Positions 16,145 to 23,607 of a DNA stretch of 33,616 bases are shown here, one piece after another; within the stretch, counting starts at the first letter, position 1, and the number at the start of each line of letters is the position of its first letter. The stretch lies in NCBI RefSeq assembly GCF_023656545.1, contig NZ_JAMOKF010000026.1, positions 1-33,616 of the forward strand, given 5' to 3'. The notes beneath the pieces were generated by a model. That model was not told the DNA's origin. It was given only the letters and a program-made list of their open reading frames with translations, and did not search any database. Origin of the DNA: Micromonospora phytophila. GTDB lineage: Bacteria; Actinomycetota; Actinomycetes; Mycobacteriales; Micromonosporaceae. The position numbers and the translations under genes are program-made.

Positions 16145-17088
16145 CGGCCGACGCGGACGAGGCGGCGCCTGCGATCGCGGCCCGACCGGTGGTCCGGGTC
16201 GGCGCGCCGACGGAACGGCGCAACCCGCTCAGCGCCGACCTCGACCTGATGTCGACCCGGGACGTGCTCTCGGTGATCAACGAGGCGGACCGGCGGGTGC
16301 CGGCCGCCGTCGCCGCCGTGCTCGACGAGATCGCCACGACGGTGGATCTGGCGGTCGCCGCGCTGCGCGGCGGACACCGGGTGCACTACTTCGGCGCCGG
16401 CACCTCCGGCCGGCTCGGGGTGCTCGACGCGGCCGAGCTGGCGCCCACCTTCAACTCCCCGCGGCACTGGTTCTGCGCCCACCTGGCCGGTGGGCCGGAC
16501 GCCATGTGGCGGGCGGTGGAGGACGCCGAGGACGACGACCGGGGCGGTGCGGCCGAGGCCGCCGACTGCGTACGCTCCGGCGACCTGGTGGTCGGACTCG
16601 CCGCCAGCGGACGCACACCGTACGTCCTCGGGGCGCTCGCCGCGTCCCGGACGAAGGGCGCCGCGACCGTGCTGCTCTGTGCGAACCCGGAGGCGGAGGC
16701 CGCCCGGTCGGTCGACGTCTTCATCGGGGTGGACACCGGACCCGAGGTGGTCACCGGGTCGACCCGGATGAAGGCGGGCACCGCGCAGAAGCTGGTGCTC
16801 AACACGTTCTCCACGGCCGTCATGGTCCGACTGGGCCGGGTCTACTCGAACCTCATGATCGACATGGTGGCCACCAACGCCAAGCTCCGGGGCCGGATGA
16901 TCTCGATCCTGATGGAGGCCACGGGGTGCGCTGAGGAGGTCTGCCGGCGGGCCCTCAACGAGGCGGACGGTGACCTGAAGACGGCACTGGTCTCCCTCGT
17001 CTCCGGAGCGGGGGTCCCCGCCGCGCGGGCCGCGCTGGCCCGCTCCGCCCACCAGGTCCGCAACGCCCTGGACCTCCTCGCCTCCTGA
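16141..17088 (+). CDS. murQ: N-acetylmuramic acid 6-phosphate etherase
   Basis: Cytoplasmic SIS-domain enzyme of 315 residues that cleaves the lactyl ether of MurNAc-6-phosphate to GlcNAc-6-phosphate and D-lactate during peptidoglycan recycling. Family signatures are PTERRNP (23-29), YFGAGTSGRLGVLDAAE (83-99, with the catalytic glutamate E99), a second SIS half with GLAASGRTPYV, TGSTRMKAGTAQK and the NLMIDMVATNAKLRGR block. Length is normal. ATG at 16141 overlaps the RpiR stop by 4 nt. No MurP-type PTS gene or kinase is adjacent, so the substrate probably comes from another locus. Confidence 0.96.
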   Translation: MTADADEAAPAIAARPVVRVGAPTERRNPLSADLDLMSTRDVLSVINEADRRVPAAVAAVLDEIATTVDLAVAALRGGHRVHYFGAGTSGRLGVLDAAELAPTFNSPRHWFCAHLAGGPDAMWRAVEDAEDDDRGGAAEAADCVRSGDLVVGLAASGRTPYVLGALAASRTKGAATVLLCANPEAEAARSVDVFIGVDTGPEVVTGSTRMKAGTAQKLVLNTFSTAVMVRLGRVYSNLMIDMVATNAKLRGRMISILMEATGCAEEVCRRALNEADGDLKTALVSLVSGAGVPAARAALARSAHQVRNALDLLAS

Positions 17089-17588
17089 CCCCACCCCGTC
17101 CCACCCGTCCCGCCACCTGCCCCGACCCCCGACCCTGGGTGCTCGGACGGCCGCTCGGGGTGACGACGTCCGTGGTCCCGCGGTGGTGATGCCAGGACTT
17201 CACGGCAGGTGGGCATGGATTCGGGCTGCGGATTGTTCACCTGGGGGTGGGGTATTACCACGGGCGTGGATGAACCGACCGGTCCGGCGGCGCGTATCTG
17301 GCAGTGACCAGGATCGCAGCTCGGTGGTGACCCGGGTCGCTGTGCCCCCGGGGCGGGCGGTGTTGCCATGAACCGGGGCGGACGGCGTTCCGCCGATCCA
17401 CCGACCCGTACGTGGTGCCCCCGAAGAGCCGCCACACGGGGTGCTGACAGCAAACGTGGACCGTGCTCTCAGCTGATTATCAGGCATTCGTGACAGTTTC
17501 GACTCACGACATGGAATCCCCGACACGTCTCATCTGTTGTGTAGGTGTCAGCACCGGTGGGCACAGCGGAAGTTACGGGGGAGGGCTG
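17089..17588. other. 500-nt intergenic region upstream of sigma factor gene
   Basis: No convincing gene. The first 350 nt are GC-rich; a possible SigB-like promoter, GATT-N15-GGGTAT, lies at 17231-17255. From about 17440 the sequence becomes more AT-rich and contains a perfect 11-bp palindrome (CTGAT-T-ATCAG, 17473-17483) and an inverted repeat TCGTGA-N10-TCACGA (17488-17509). No clear terminator for murQ was found. Confidence 0.4.
17488..17509 (+). promoter_or_regulatory. Inverted repeat upstream of sigma factor gene
   Basis: TCGTGA and TCACGA are perfect reverse complements separated by 10 nt, about 80 nt before the ATG. The spacing fits a dimeric regulator on one DNA face. Function unknown. 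Confidence 0.3.
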
Positions 17589-18590
17589 ATGGACGTGGGG
17601 ATGGCAAGGAACCGGGCAACCGGCGCGAACGAGGGGACCGTGGGCAACGTGGACAAGAACATCGGCATGCGAACCGACGAGGTTGCCGAGGAGCGGGACC
17701 TGGTCGGCGTCTACCTTCACGAGATCTCCCGGACGCCACTGCTGGACGCCGCCAAGGAGGTCGAACTCTCCAAGACCATCGAGGCCGGCCTCTACGCCGA
17801 GCACCTGCTCGGCGAGGACCGCGTCCCCGCCGGTGTCGACCGGGAAGACCTGGAGCGACTGGTCGTCGAGGGTGAGCGGGCCAAGGACCTGTTCATCCGG
17901 GCCAACCTGCGACTGGTCGTGTCGATCGCCCGACGCTACGTCCGTTCGGGCATGCCCATGCTGGATCTGATCCAGGAGGGCAACACCGGCCTGGTGCGGG
18001 CGGTCGAGAAGTTCGACTACGAGCGTGGCTACAAGTTCTCCACCTACGCGACGTGGTGGATCCGCCAGGCGATCAGCCGGGCGATCGCCCAGCAGGAGCG
18101 CACCGTGCGCCTGCCCGTGCACCTGGTCGAGGACGTCAACCGGATGCGCAACGTGACCCGGCAGCTCACCCGTGAGCTGGGCGCCGACCCGGAGCCGGAG
18201 CAGATCGCGGCGTCCCTCGGCGTCACCGTCGAGCGCGTCAACGAGCTGGTCCGCTGGTCGCAGGACACCGTGTCGCTGGACACGCCCGTCGGCGACGACG
18301 GCGACACCAAGCTCGGTGACCTGGTCGCCGACAGCGACGCCCCCTCGCCGGAGGAGATCGTCCTCACCGGCCTGGAGCGGCAGCGGATCGAGGGCCTGCT
18401 CAACCACCTCGACGACCGCTCGGCCGGCATCATGCGGGCCCGCTACGGGCTGGAGGACGGCCGTGAGCACTCCCTCACCGAGGTGGCCTCGCGGTTCTCG
18501 CTCTCCCGGGAGCGGATCCGGCAGCTGGAGATCCAGGCGCTCGGCCGGCTCCGCGAGCTGGCCCGGGCCGAGGGGCTCCAGGCCGCCTGA
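17589..18590 (+). CDS. RNA polymerase sigma factor, principal-like (group 1/2 sigma-70)
   Basis: Sigma factor of 333 residues. Region 1.2 is DLVGVYLHEISRTPLL; region 2 includes RLVVSIARRYVRSGMPMLDL, the core-binding GNTGLVRAVEKFDYERG and the -10 recognition stretch YKFSTYATWWIRQAI; region 3 and region 4.2 with the helix-turn-helix SLTEVASRFSLSRERIRQLE follow. There is no long acidic region 1.1, so it is probably a group 2 (HrdA/HrdD or SigB-mycobacterial type) rather than the housekeeping factor of about 400-500 residues; that choice is inferred. ATG at 17589 has GGGGGAGGG upstream. Confidence 0.92.
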   Translation: MDVGMARNRATGANEGTVGNVDKNIGMRTDEVAEERDLVGVYLHEISRTPLLDAAKEVELSKTIEAGLYAEHLLGEDRVPAGVDREDLERLVVEGERAKDLFIRANLRLVVSIARRYVRSGMPMLDLIQEGNTGLVRAVEKFDYERGYKFSTYATWWIRQAISRAIAQQERTVRLPVHLVEDVNRMRNVTRQLTRELGADPEPEQIAASLGVTVERVNELVRWSQDTVSLDTPVGDDGDTKLGDLVADSDAPSPEEIVLTGLERQRIEGLLNHLDDRSAGIMRARYGLEDGREHSLTEVASRFSLSRERIRQLEIQALGRLRELARAEGLQAA

Positions 18591-18603
18591 GCTGGTAGTA
18601 ATG

Positions 18604-18650
18604 ACGGCGAACGGCCGGCGTCCGATAGGGGGACGCCGGCCGTTCGCCGT
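18604..18650. terminator. Perfect 20-bp hairpin between sigma factor and NlpC/P60 genes
   Basis: Arms 18604-18623 and 18631-18650 are perfect reverse complements with a GATAGGG loop. The hairpin lies between two convergent stop codons and should terminate both transcripts. Confidence 0.88.
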
Positions 18651-18662
18651 ATCCGGGTGCGA

Positions 18663-19637
18663 TCAGCGGACCCGGCCGTAGCCCTGGATGGGCATCAGGT
18701 CCATGTCCCGCTTGAGCACGTTCCGCCCGGCGCTCGGCGCGTCGATCACCTGGCCGCCGCCGACGTAGATGCCCATGTGCCCGAGGCCGCTGTAGAAGAC
18801 CAGGTCCCCCGGGCGCAGCTCGCCGCGGCCGATGTGCGCCACCACACCCCACTGCATCCGGGTGTTGTGCGGCAGCGACTTGCCGGCCGCCCGCCAGGCC
18901 GCCGAGGTCAGCCCGGAGCAGTCGTAGCCGTCGGGACCGTCGGCGCCCCAGACGTACGGCTTGCCCAGCGCCCCGTAGGCGTAGCGGACCGCGACGCCGG
19001 CCTGGCCGGAGATCGCGGGCGCGTCGTCGGCGCTGGCGGACCGCGCCGCCGGCGCTTCGGTGGCCCGGCCGTACGCCTGGCGGCGCAGCTCGTAGAGCTT
19101 CGCTAGGTCCCGTTCGATCCGCTTCTTACCGGCGGCCAGCTCCCGGGCCTGGGCGGCCTGGCGACCGAGCGTGACGTCCAGCCGGGTCTTCTCGTCGATC
19201 AGCCGGCGCTGGTCGTCGGTGAAGTTCGCGATCGTGGCCTGCCGCTGCCGGGTCAGCTGTTCGAGCGTGCCGAGCCGGTCCAGCGCGGCGCCGGCGCCAC
19301 CGGCGCCCAGCAGCGCCTCCGCGGTGCTCAGGTTGCCGGTCTTGTAGGCGGTCACCGCCAGCTCGCCGACCTCGGCGCGGCTGCGCGCGGTCTGCTCCTC
19401 CAGCGGGCCGATGCGGGTCTGTAATCCGGCCGCGGCCACCTTGTTGGCCTTGATGTTCTCGTTGAGTTCGTTGTACGCCTCGACGACGCCCTCCAGCTCG
19501 GTGGAGGACTTCTCGATCCGCCGGGTGAGTTCGGCGGGGGACGGCTCGGCCCGGGCGGGCACCGCCGCCGGCGCGACCAGCGTGGCCGACATCGCGGCGA
19601 CGGCCAGGACGCGCAGCGTGTTTCTGAGGGACGACAA
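18663..19637 (-). CDS. Secreted NlpC/P60 peptidoglycan endopeptidase with coiled coil
   Basis: Exported cell-wall hydrolase of about 324 residues (RipA/RipC type). A signal peptide (RNTLRVLAVAAMSATLVAPAAV...) is followed by a long coiled coil (about residues 35-180, with ELEGVVEAYNELNENIKANK and LIDEKTRLDVTLGRQ), and then an NlpC/P60 domain: catalytic cysteine C240 in YDCSGLTS and histidine H287 in GHMGIYVGGG. The coiled coil usually autoinhibits or binds an FtsEX-like activator. No ATG or GTG gives a sensible signal peptide. TTG at 19635-19637 is the best start, with GGAG about 10 nt before it; a start inside a further 80 upstream codons is less likely. Confidence 0.9.
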   Translation of the reverse strand: MSSLRNTLRVLAVAAMSATLVAPAAVPARAEPSPAELTRRIEKSSTELEGVVEAYNELNENIKANKVAAAGLQTRIGPLEEQTARSRAEVGELAVTAYKTGNLSTAEALLGAGGAGAALDRLGTLEQLTRQRQATIANFTDDQRRLIDEKTRLDVTLGRQAAQARELAAGKKRIERDLAKLYELRRQAYGRATEAPAARSASADDAPAISGQAGVAVRYAYGALGKPYVWGADGPDGYDCSGLTSAAWRAAGKSLPHNTRMQWGVVAHIGRGELRPGDLVFYSGLGHMGIYVGGGQVIDAPSAGRNVLKRDMDLMPIQGYGRVR

Positions 19638-19661
19638 GAGCGGAAGGCTCCTCTCCCACGG

Positions 19662-19693
19662 GCCGCCGCGGGGCTGCTGACGCCCCCGGCGGC
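19662..19693 (-). promoter_or_regulatory. Strong leader hairpin next to the NlpC/P60 Shine-Dalgarno
   Basis: Arms 19682-19693 and 19662-19674 pair over 12 positions with a single bulged G and a 7-nt loop. It lies about 25 nt before the proposed TTG start, immediately upstream of the Shine-Dalgarno. It may control translation. The conserved core of the c-di-AMP riboswitch, common before such genes, was looked for and not found. Confidence 0.4.
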
Positions 19694-19942
19694 ACCGGGC
19701 CGGTGCTGTCCGGGTGGACGGCGGTCGACCGGGCCGGCCCGGACAAGGTAACCCGGGGCGGGAGTGATCCGCAGTTGAAGCAGGGGCGAATGTTGGCAAA
19801 GTGGCAGGAAGGGCCGGCTGCGATCGTGACGGTAGGTGATCGACCGTCGTCGCAGCGGTCGGGGGAGCGGTGACGATTGCCATAGATGGAGTGATTTACC
19901 GGATTCGTCGTTCTCGACGGATGCCGTCGGATCCTTGTGCGC

Positions 19943-19978
19943 TATAACCGATAAGACCGACATGGATGTCTCTATCCG
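19943..19978 (+). promoter_or_regulatory. TATAAC box with adjacent palindrome
   Basis: TATAAC (19943-19948) is a good -10 candidate, but no -35 box at 17 bp is evident. It is followed by GACAT-GG-ATGTC (19959-19970), a perfect 5+5 palindrome whose flanks continue imperfectly (GATAAGA versus TCTCTATC). The layout suggests an operator downstream of a promoter for the gene at 20138. Confidence 0.35.
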
Positions 19979-20137
19979 GCGGCCGGCCCGCCGCCAGCCG
20001 TCCCGCCGACGCCGAAATCCCGCCCTGAGCTGGCGCGCGGGCAACACAATGAACCGCGGAGCCGGGAATCCCGTCGGCGAACACCGGTGCGTACGCCGAC
20101 GGGAGCCGACCCCGGCACGCAGCCGCGGGAGGAAGCC

Positions 20138-20668
20138 GTGAATCCTCAGGGCGCCACGACACGAGCCACCCGGTCAACCCGGACGACCGCCGAGAAGAAG
20201 ACCACCCTGCTCTACGCCCGACCCGGGATCATCGTCACGGTCGACCGGTTCACCGTCGGCCGCAACAGCTGGCAGGTCGCGGAGCTGACCCACCTGCACA
20301 CCACCCGCGGCCCGCACGACCGGGTCGCCGTCCGGGCCGTCGTGGTCACCGGCGCGATGATCGGCGCCGTCGGCCTGCTGCTCGGCTTCACCGGCGGGCT
20401 GCAACGGCTCACCGCCGGGGCGTACCTCACCCTGGGGGTGGTGTTCCTGCTGCCGGTGCTGCTCGCGGTGGCCGGGGACCGCTGGCGCCCGCCCGCGTAC
20501 GAGCTGTGGGGTCGGCGGGGGGCCGACGAGGTGCTGCTCTTCACCAGCGACGACGAGCGGCAGTTCGGCCAGGTCACCCGGGCCCTGCGCCGGGCCCGGG
20601 AGATGAACCGGTACGGCGGCTGGGAGGACCCGCTCGCCTCGGTCGACCCGTGGCGGCCGACCCGCTGA
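20138..20668 (+). CDS. DUF6232-like membrane protein
   Basis: Protein of 176 residues with two adjacent transmembrane helices (about 80-100 and 108-128), separated by a short GGLQRLTAG loop. The N-terminal cytoplasmic part (YARPGIIVTVDRFTVGRNSWQVAELTHL) looks like a small PH-like beta domain in which a residue run recurs after the helices as WGRRGADEVLLFTSDDERQFGQVTRAL. This matches the pattern I associate with DUF6232. Function unknown. GTG at 20138 is chosen for GGAGGA 5-6 nt upstream; an earlier in-frame start lacks one. Stop codons of this gene and of the convergent gene lie inside the same short palindrome. Confidence 0.72.
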   Translation: MNPQGATTRATRSTRTTAEKKTTLLYARPGIIVTVDRFTVGRNSWQVAELTHLHTTRGPHDRVAVRAVVVTGAMIGAVGLLLGFTGGLQRLTAGAYLTLGVVFLLPVLLAVAGDRWRPPAYELWGRRGADEVLLFTSDDERQFGQVTRALRRAREMNRYGGWEDPLASVDPWRPTR

Positions 20669-20678
20669 GCCGCTCAGC
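20664..20678. terminator. Short palindrome containing both convergent stop codons
   Basis: GCTGAG-CCG-CTCAGC (20664-20669 and 20673-20678) is a perfect 6-bp stem. The stop codons at 20668 and 20674 both lie inside it. Weak as a terminator on its own. Confidence 0.4.
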
Positions 20679-21000
20679 CGGCGACCGGCTCCGGGGTGAG
20701 CTCGGGGCGCGTGGTGACCCAGGCGCTGACCCGGCGCTCGGCGTAGAAGGAGACGAACGGCACCGTGCCGGCCAGCATCACCAGGACCATCCGCTTCAGC
20801 GGCCAGCCGGCCCGGCGGGACAGGTCGAAGGCGGCCAGCAGGTAGAGCATGTAGAGGAAGCCGTGGGCCTGACCCACCGTCTCCACCACGACCGGGTTGT
20901 CGAACCCGTACTTCAACGGCATGCCGATCACGACCAGCAGGATCAGCGCCACGCCGACGATCCAGGCGATCACGCGGTACCGGGTCAGGGCTGCGCCCAC
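20674..21000 (-). CDS. DUF3817 domain-containing membrane protein
   Basis: Membrane protein of 108 residues with three hydrophobic helices: YRVIAWIVGVALILLVVIGMP, then VVETVGQAHGFLYMLYLLAAF, then MVLVMLAGTVPFVSFYAERRV. The motif VGQAHGFLY with PFVSFYAERRV is diagnostic of DUF3817 (YdzA/MSMEG-like membrane proteins). Function unknown. GTG at 21000 has GGAAGGA about 9 nt upstream. It lies 26 nt downstream of the gene at 21027-21470 and is probably co-transcribed with it. Confidence 0.85.
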   Translation of the reverse strand: MGAALTRYRVIAWIVGVALILLVVIGMPLKYGFDNPVVVETVGQAHGFLYMLYLLAAFDLSRRAGWPLKRMVLVMLAGTVPFVSFYAERRVSAWVTTRPELTPEPVAG

Positions 21001-21026
21001 CGTCGTCCGTCCTTCCGAGCCCGGCG

Positions 21027-21470
21027 TCAGCCGGGGTAGTCGCCGGGCCGGGCGCCCGGATTGTCGTTCAACCATTGCAGGTACCGGTTGTACGCGGCCA
21101 GGTCGGCGTCCTCGCCGCCGGCCGCCACGGGCACGCGGGCGACCCGCACGGGTCGGCGTACCGCCGGACGCGTCGCGGCGGCCGCCGGGGCTCCGGCCGG
21201 CCGCGTCCCGACGGCGGGCGACGGCTCGTCCGGCCGTGCCGGCTCGCCGTCCGGCGCGGTCGGACCGTGCAGGGTGTGCCGGACCTCACGCCACCAGACG
21301 AAGACCACGAAGCCCGCGAAGATCGGCCATTCGACCGCGTAGCCCCAGCTCAGTGTGTTGCCGGCGGCGGCCCGGCTGACCTGCCACCAGCCCAGCCCCA
21401 GGAAACCCGAGACCAGCACGACCATGGCCACGTGGCGCACGATCCACGCCGGGGTCCAGAGCCGCTTCAT
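21027..21470 (-). CDS. Small membrane protein with two N-terminal helices
   Basis: Protein of 147 residues. Two transmembrane segments ([20 protein letters not shown] and [17 protein letters not shown]) are followed by a Pro/Ala-rich cytoplasmic stretch and a conserved C-terminal block ([17 protein letters not shown]). The start WIVRHVAM...GFLGLGWWQ resembles the first helix of SURF1-like proteins, but the rest of SURF1 is absent. I do not recognise a named family with confidence. ATG at 21470 has a TACCCT box 7 nt upstream, so the mRNA is probably leaderless. It forms a two-gene unit with the DUF3817 gene. Confidence 0.8.
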   Translation of the reverse strand: MKRLWTPAWIVRHVAMVVLVSGFLGLGWWQVSRAAAGNTLSWGYAVEWPIFAGFVVFVWWREVRHTLHGPTAPDGEPARPDEPSPAVGTRPAGAPAAAATRPAVRRPVRVARVPVAAGGEDADLAAYNRYLQWLNDNPGARPGDYPG

Positions 21471-21477
21471 GGCATCG

Positions 21478-21483
21478 AGGGTA
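21478..21483 (-). promoter_or_regulatory. -10 box (TACCCT) for leaderless mRNA
   Basis: On the minus strand TACCCT (TANNNT) is followed by 7 nt and ATG at 21470. Confidence 0.45.
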
Positions 21484-21594
21484 CCGGGAGCCGTGGTGGT
21501 CTCCGACGCGGTGTCGTAGTCGGTCGGAGGGTTTGGTGCCACCCGGTGTGGGCATCCGTCTAGACGCCAGCCCAAAACAGACCAGGGGGGCGAC

Positions 21595-21915
21595 ATGACC
21601 GGATCAGTACGGCACGACGACTTTCCGAGCCCGGAGCAGCGGATGCCCGAGTGGGGTGGTGACCAGGTGCACGACATGGCCTCCGGCGGCGCGGACGCCG
21701 AGGACGAGCTGCTCGGCGTCGACCCCGCCGAGCTGGACGACGAGGACCTGGTCCGCGAGATGCACAGCCTGCACCGGACCCGGCTGGACACGCTGCGGCA
21801 CGCGTCCGACTCCGCGCTCGCCCACCACCTGCGGCGCACGGCGGAGCTGGAGACCGAGTACCTCGCCCGGCACCCGGGACGCGAGGTCGACCCGAGCCGC
21901 CTGCGGGACGCCTGA
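21595..21915 (+). CDS. DUF6158-like conserved protein
   Basis: Soluble acidic protein of 106 residues. The N-terminus has [20 protein letters not shown], and the C-terminal half is helical ([44 protein letters not shown]). This combination is the pattern I associate with DUF6158, found in Micromonosporaceae. No catalytic motif is visible. ATG at 21595 follows GGGGGG by 3-4 nt. Its TGA overlaps the next ATG by one base, so the two are translationally coupled. Confidence 0.78.
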   Translation: MTGSVRHDDFPSPEQRMPEWGGDQVHDMASGGADAEDELLGVDPAELDDEDLVREMHSLHRTRLDTLRHASDSALAHHLRRTAELETEYLARHPGREVDPSRLRDA

Positions 21916-22235
21916 TGGCGTCCGCCGAGCGGGGCGTGTCCGCGCCACCGGAGGTGGTGTTCAACACCGCCACCGACCCCGACCGGGCGTCGGCGTGGCT
22001 GCCCGAGCCGCTGCGCGCCGACGGCACCCCGGCCGAGCAGGTCAGCGCCGACGAGCTGCGGGCCCGCTGGAGCGCGGCCGGAGAGTGGGCCGCCGAGATC
22101 CGGGTCGAGCCGGCCCAGGCCGGTGGCGCGCGGATGCGGCTCGACCTGACCGGTGGGTCGGACGCCGACCGGCTGGCCGACCAGGCCCTGGAGAGCCTCG
22201 CCCGCGAGGTGGCCGACAACCTGCAGGCCGGCTGA
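21915..22235 (+). CDS. SRPBCC/polyketide-cyclase-fold small protein
   Basis: Soluble protein of 106 residues. It opens with [23 protein letters not shown], the usual entry of SRPBCC (START-like) ligand-binding proteins, and ends with a long amphipathic helix ([20 protein letters not shown]) that closes the cavity in that fold. It is shorter than most SRPBCC members (about 140 residues), so the central sheet must be reduced. Ligand unknown. It overlaps the upstream gene by one base (TGATG) and lies 36 nt before the DUF1360 gene. Confidence 0.72.
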   Translation: MASAERGVSAPPEVVFNTATDPDRASAWLPEPLRADGTPAEQVSADELRARWSAAGEWAAEIRVEPAQAGGARMRLDLTGGSDADRLADQALESLAREVADNLQAG

Positions 22236-22271
22236 GCCCGGCCGCGAGGCCCTGAGACATCAAGGAGACCG

Positions 22272-22808
22272 GTGACCGACCTGAAGGAGAAAGTGGCGCG
22301 GCTGCGCCGGGCGTACGCGCCGAACGAGTACCGGCCGCTGAGCGGCTACCTGGTCTCGATGGGCACCTACACCGGGGTCGCCGCGACCCTCGCGGCCCTG
22401 GTGAAGGTGACCGGCCGCCCGGTGCCCGAGCGGCCCGCGCCGGCCGACGTGGTGCTGATCTCCATCGCCACGCACAAGCTCAGCCGACTGCTCGCCAAGG
22501 ACGCCGTGACCAGCCCGCTGCGGGCGCCGTTCACCCGCTACGACAAGCCGATCGGCAGCGGCGAGGTCATGGAGCAGGTCCGTGACCAGGGCAGCGGCAC
22601 CCGGCACGCGATCGGGGAACTGCTCAGCTGCCCGTTCTGCCTCGCCGTCTGGGTGGCCACCGGGCTCACCGGCGGTCTGGTGCTCGCGCCCAGGCTCACC
22701 CGCCTGGTCGCCACCGCGCTGACCGCCGTGGCGGCCTCGGACTTCCTCCAGATGGCGTACGCCGTGGCGCAGCAGGCCGCCGACGGCGACAAGCACGACG
22801 AGGACTGA
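22272..22808 (+). CDS. DUF1360 domain-containing membrane protein
   Basis: Membrane protein of 178 residues. The conserved block VLISIATHKLSRLLAKDAVTSP-LRAPFTRY and the CPFCLAVWVA motif (two cysteines beside a transmembrane helix) are diagnostic of DUF1360, related to Bacillus YjcA and sporulation-associated proteins. Helices are predicted at about 30-50, 62-80, 120-135 and 140-160. Function unknown; the CPFC pair could bind metal or be redox active. GTG at 22272 has AAGGAGA 4-5 nt upstream. Last gene of the 21595-22808 unit, ended by a strong hairpin. Confidence 0.85.
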   Translation: MTDLKEKVARLRRAYAPNEYRPLSGYLVSMGTYTGVAATLAALVKVTGRPVPERPAPADVVLISIATHKLSRLLAKDAVTSPLRAPFTRYDKPIGSGEVMEQVRDQGSGTRHAIGELLSCPFCLAVWVATGLTGGLVLAPRLTRLVATALTAVAASDFLQMAYAVAQQAADGDKHDED

Positions 22809-22817
22809 GTCGGCGCG

Positions 22818-22862
22818 GACATGACGAAGGGGCCGGCGCGCCGCCGGCCCCTTCGTCATGTC
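22818..22862. terminator. Perfect 21-bp hairpin after DUF1360 gene
   Basis: Arms 22818-22838 and 22842-22862 are perfect reverse complements with a CGC loop. It separates the DUF1360 gene from the convergent small gene ending at 22879. Confidence 0.88.
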
Positions 22863-22878
22863 GGTGTCGCCCCGGTGG

Positions 22879-23088
22879 TCACGTCGGTGTGGTGCCGTGG
22901 TCCTCGCCGGCCCAGCCGCGCGACGCCTCCGGCTCCCGCTCGTCCTCGTCCGCGCCGGTGATGATCTCCCGGTCGACCGCGGTGCGGTCGTGCTCGTTGG
23001 CGAAGTCCGGCTCGGGGAGGGTGTCCTGCCCCTCGGGGGGTTGGCCGAGCGCCGGCAGCTCGTCGTGGTGCTTCTCGTGATGGGACAT
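22879..23088 (-). CDS. Small acidic hydrophilic protein
   Basis: A 69-residue protein rich in D, E and H, with no hydrophobic core (MSHHEKHHDELPALGQ..., ANEHDRTAVDREIITGADED). It is likely disordered. ATG at 23088 is preceded by GGAGAAGGAG, one of the best Shine-Dalgarno sequences in the window, which supports a real gene. No family recognised. Confidence 0.65.
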   Translation of the reverse strand: MSHHEKHHDELPALGQPPEGQDTLPEPDFANEHDRTAVDREIITGADEDEREPEASRGWAGEDHGTTPT

Positions 23089-23202
23089 CGTGCTCTCCTT
23101 CTCCTCCTCGGCCGCCCGCCGTCCGTCGGGGTGCGCCTCCGGCGGCCTGCGCCGCTCGCCTCGCTGCGCCGGGCGTGGGCCGCGGCGTCGGATCGGAAGT
23201 CG

Positions 23203-23457
23203 TCAGGCGACCGACCCGCCGAGCAGGTCCGCCGCCTCGTCGGCCGCGTACTCGCCCTGGGGCAGCGCCGCTATCCGGGAGAGGAGCTGCGCGGGGAGTT
23301 CCGCGGAGACCGCCCGGCGGTAGATGTCCGCCTGGCTGATCCGCTCCTGGCCGTGGTAGAGGTCGTCGAGCAGCTCGTCGAGGCGCCGGCTGTCCGGCTC
23401 CTCGGTGACGGGCTCGTCGGTGACGGGCTCGTCGGTCACGGGTGCGTCATCGGTCAC
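23203..23457 (-). CDS. Small conserved-type protein with VTDEP repeats
   Basis: An 84-residue protein. The N-terminus has three short near-repeats (VTDEP, VTDEP, VTEEP) encoded by a 15-nt tandem repeat. The C-terminal 55 residues are helical (RLDELLDDLYHGQERISQADIYRRAV, then LPAQLLSRIAALPQGEYAADEAADLL), resembling actinobacterial DUF2795-type small proteins, but I cannot name the family. GTG at 23457 has a TAGCTG box 6 nt before it, so the mRNA may be leaderless. Confidence 0.6.
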   Translation of the reverse strand: MTDDAPVTDEPVTDEPVTEEPDSRRLDELLDDLYHGQERISQADIYRRAVSAELPAQLLSRIAALPQGEYAADEAADLLGGSVA

Positions 23458-23607
23458 GCAGGTCAGCTACCCGAGGCCGAAACGGTCAAACGCCGCGGCT
23501 CCGGCGTGACCCCGTTCACGCCGCGGACCGGAACACCGCAGGAGGCGCGCCGGTTGAGTCAGGTGTCGGTGTGACCAGTGTCCCCGGGCCTCACCTAAAT
23601 TGCCTTC

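Larger units (their letters stand above)
19638..20137. other. 500-nt divergent region between NlpC/P60 and DUF6232-like genes
   Basis: No convincing gene. The part next to the NlpC/P60 gene (19638-19760) holds a long stem. The middle (19860-19980) is unusually AT-rich and carries a TATAAC box and an extended imperfect inverted repeat. The part before 20138 is GC-rich and contains only the Shine-Dalgarno GGGAGGA. Confidence 0.4.

Noticed and set aside
19638..19760. c-di-AMP (ydaO/yuaA) riboswitch upstream of the NlpC/P60 gene
   Set aside because: The conserved core around GACAGCTAACC and the 5' GAA-containing loops could not be found; only a general stem is present.
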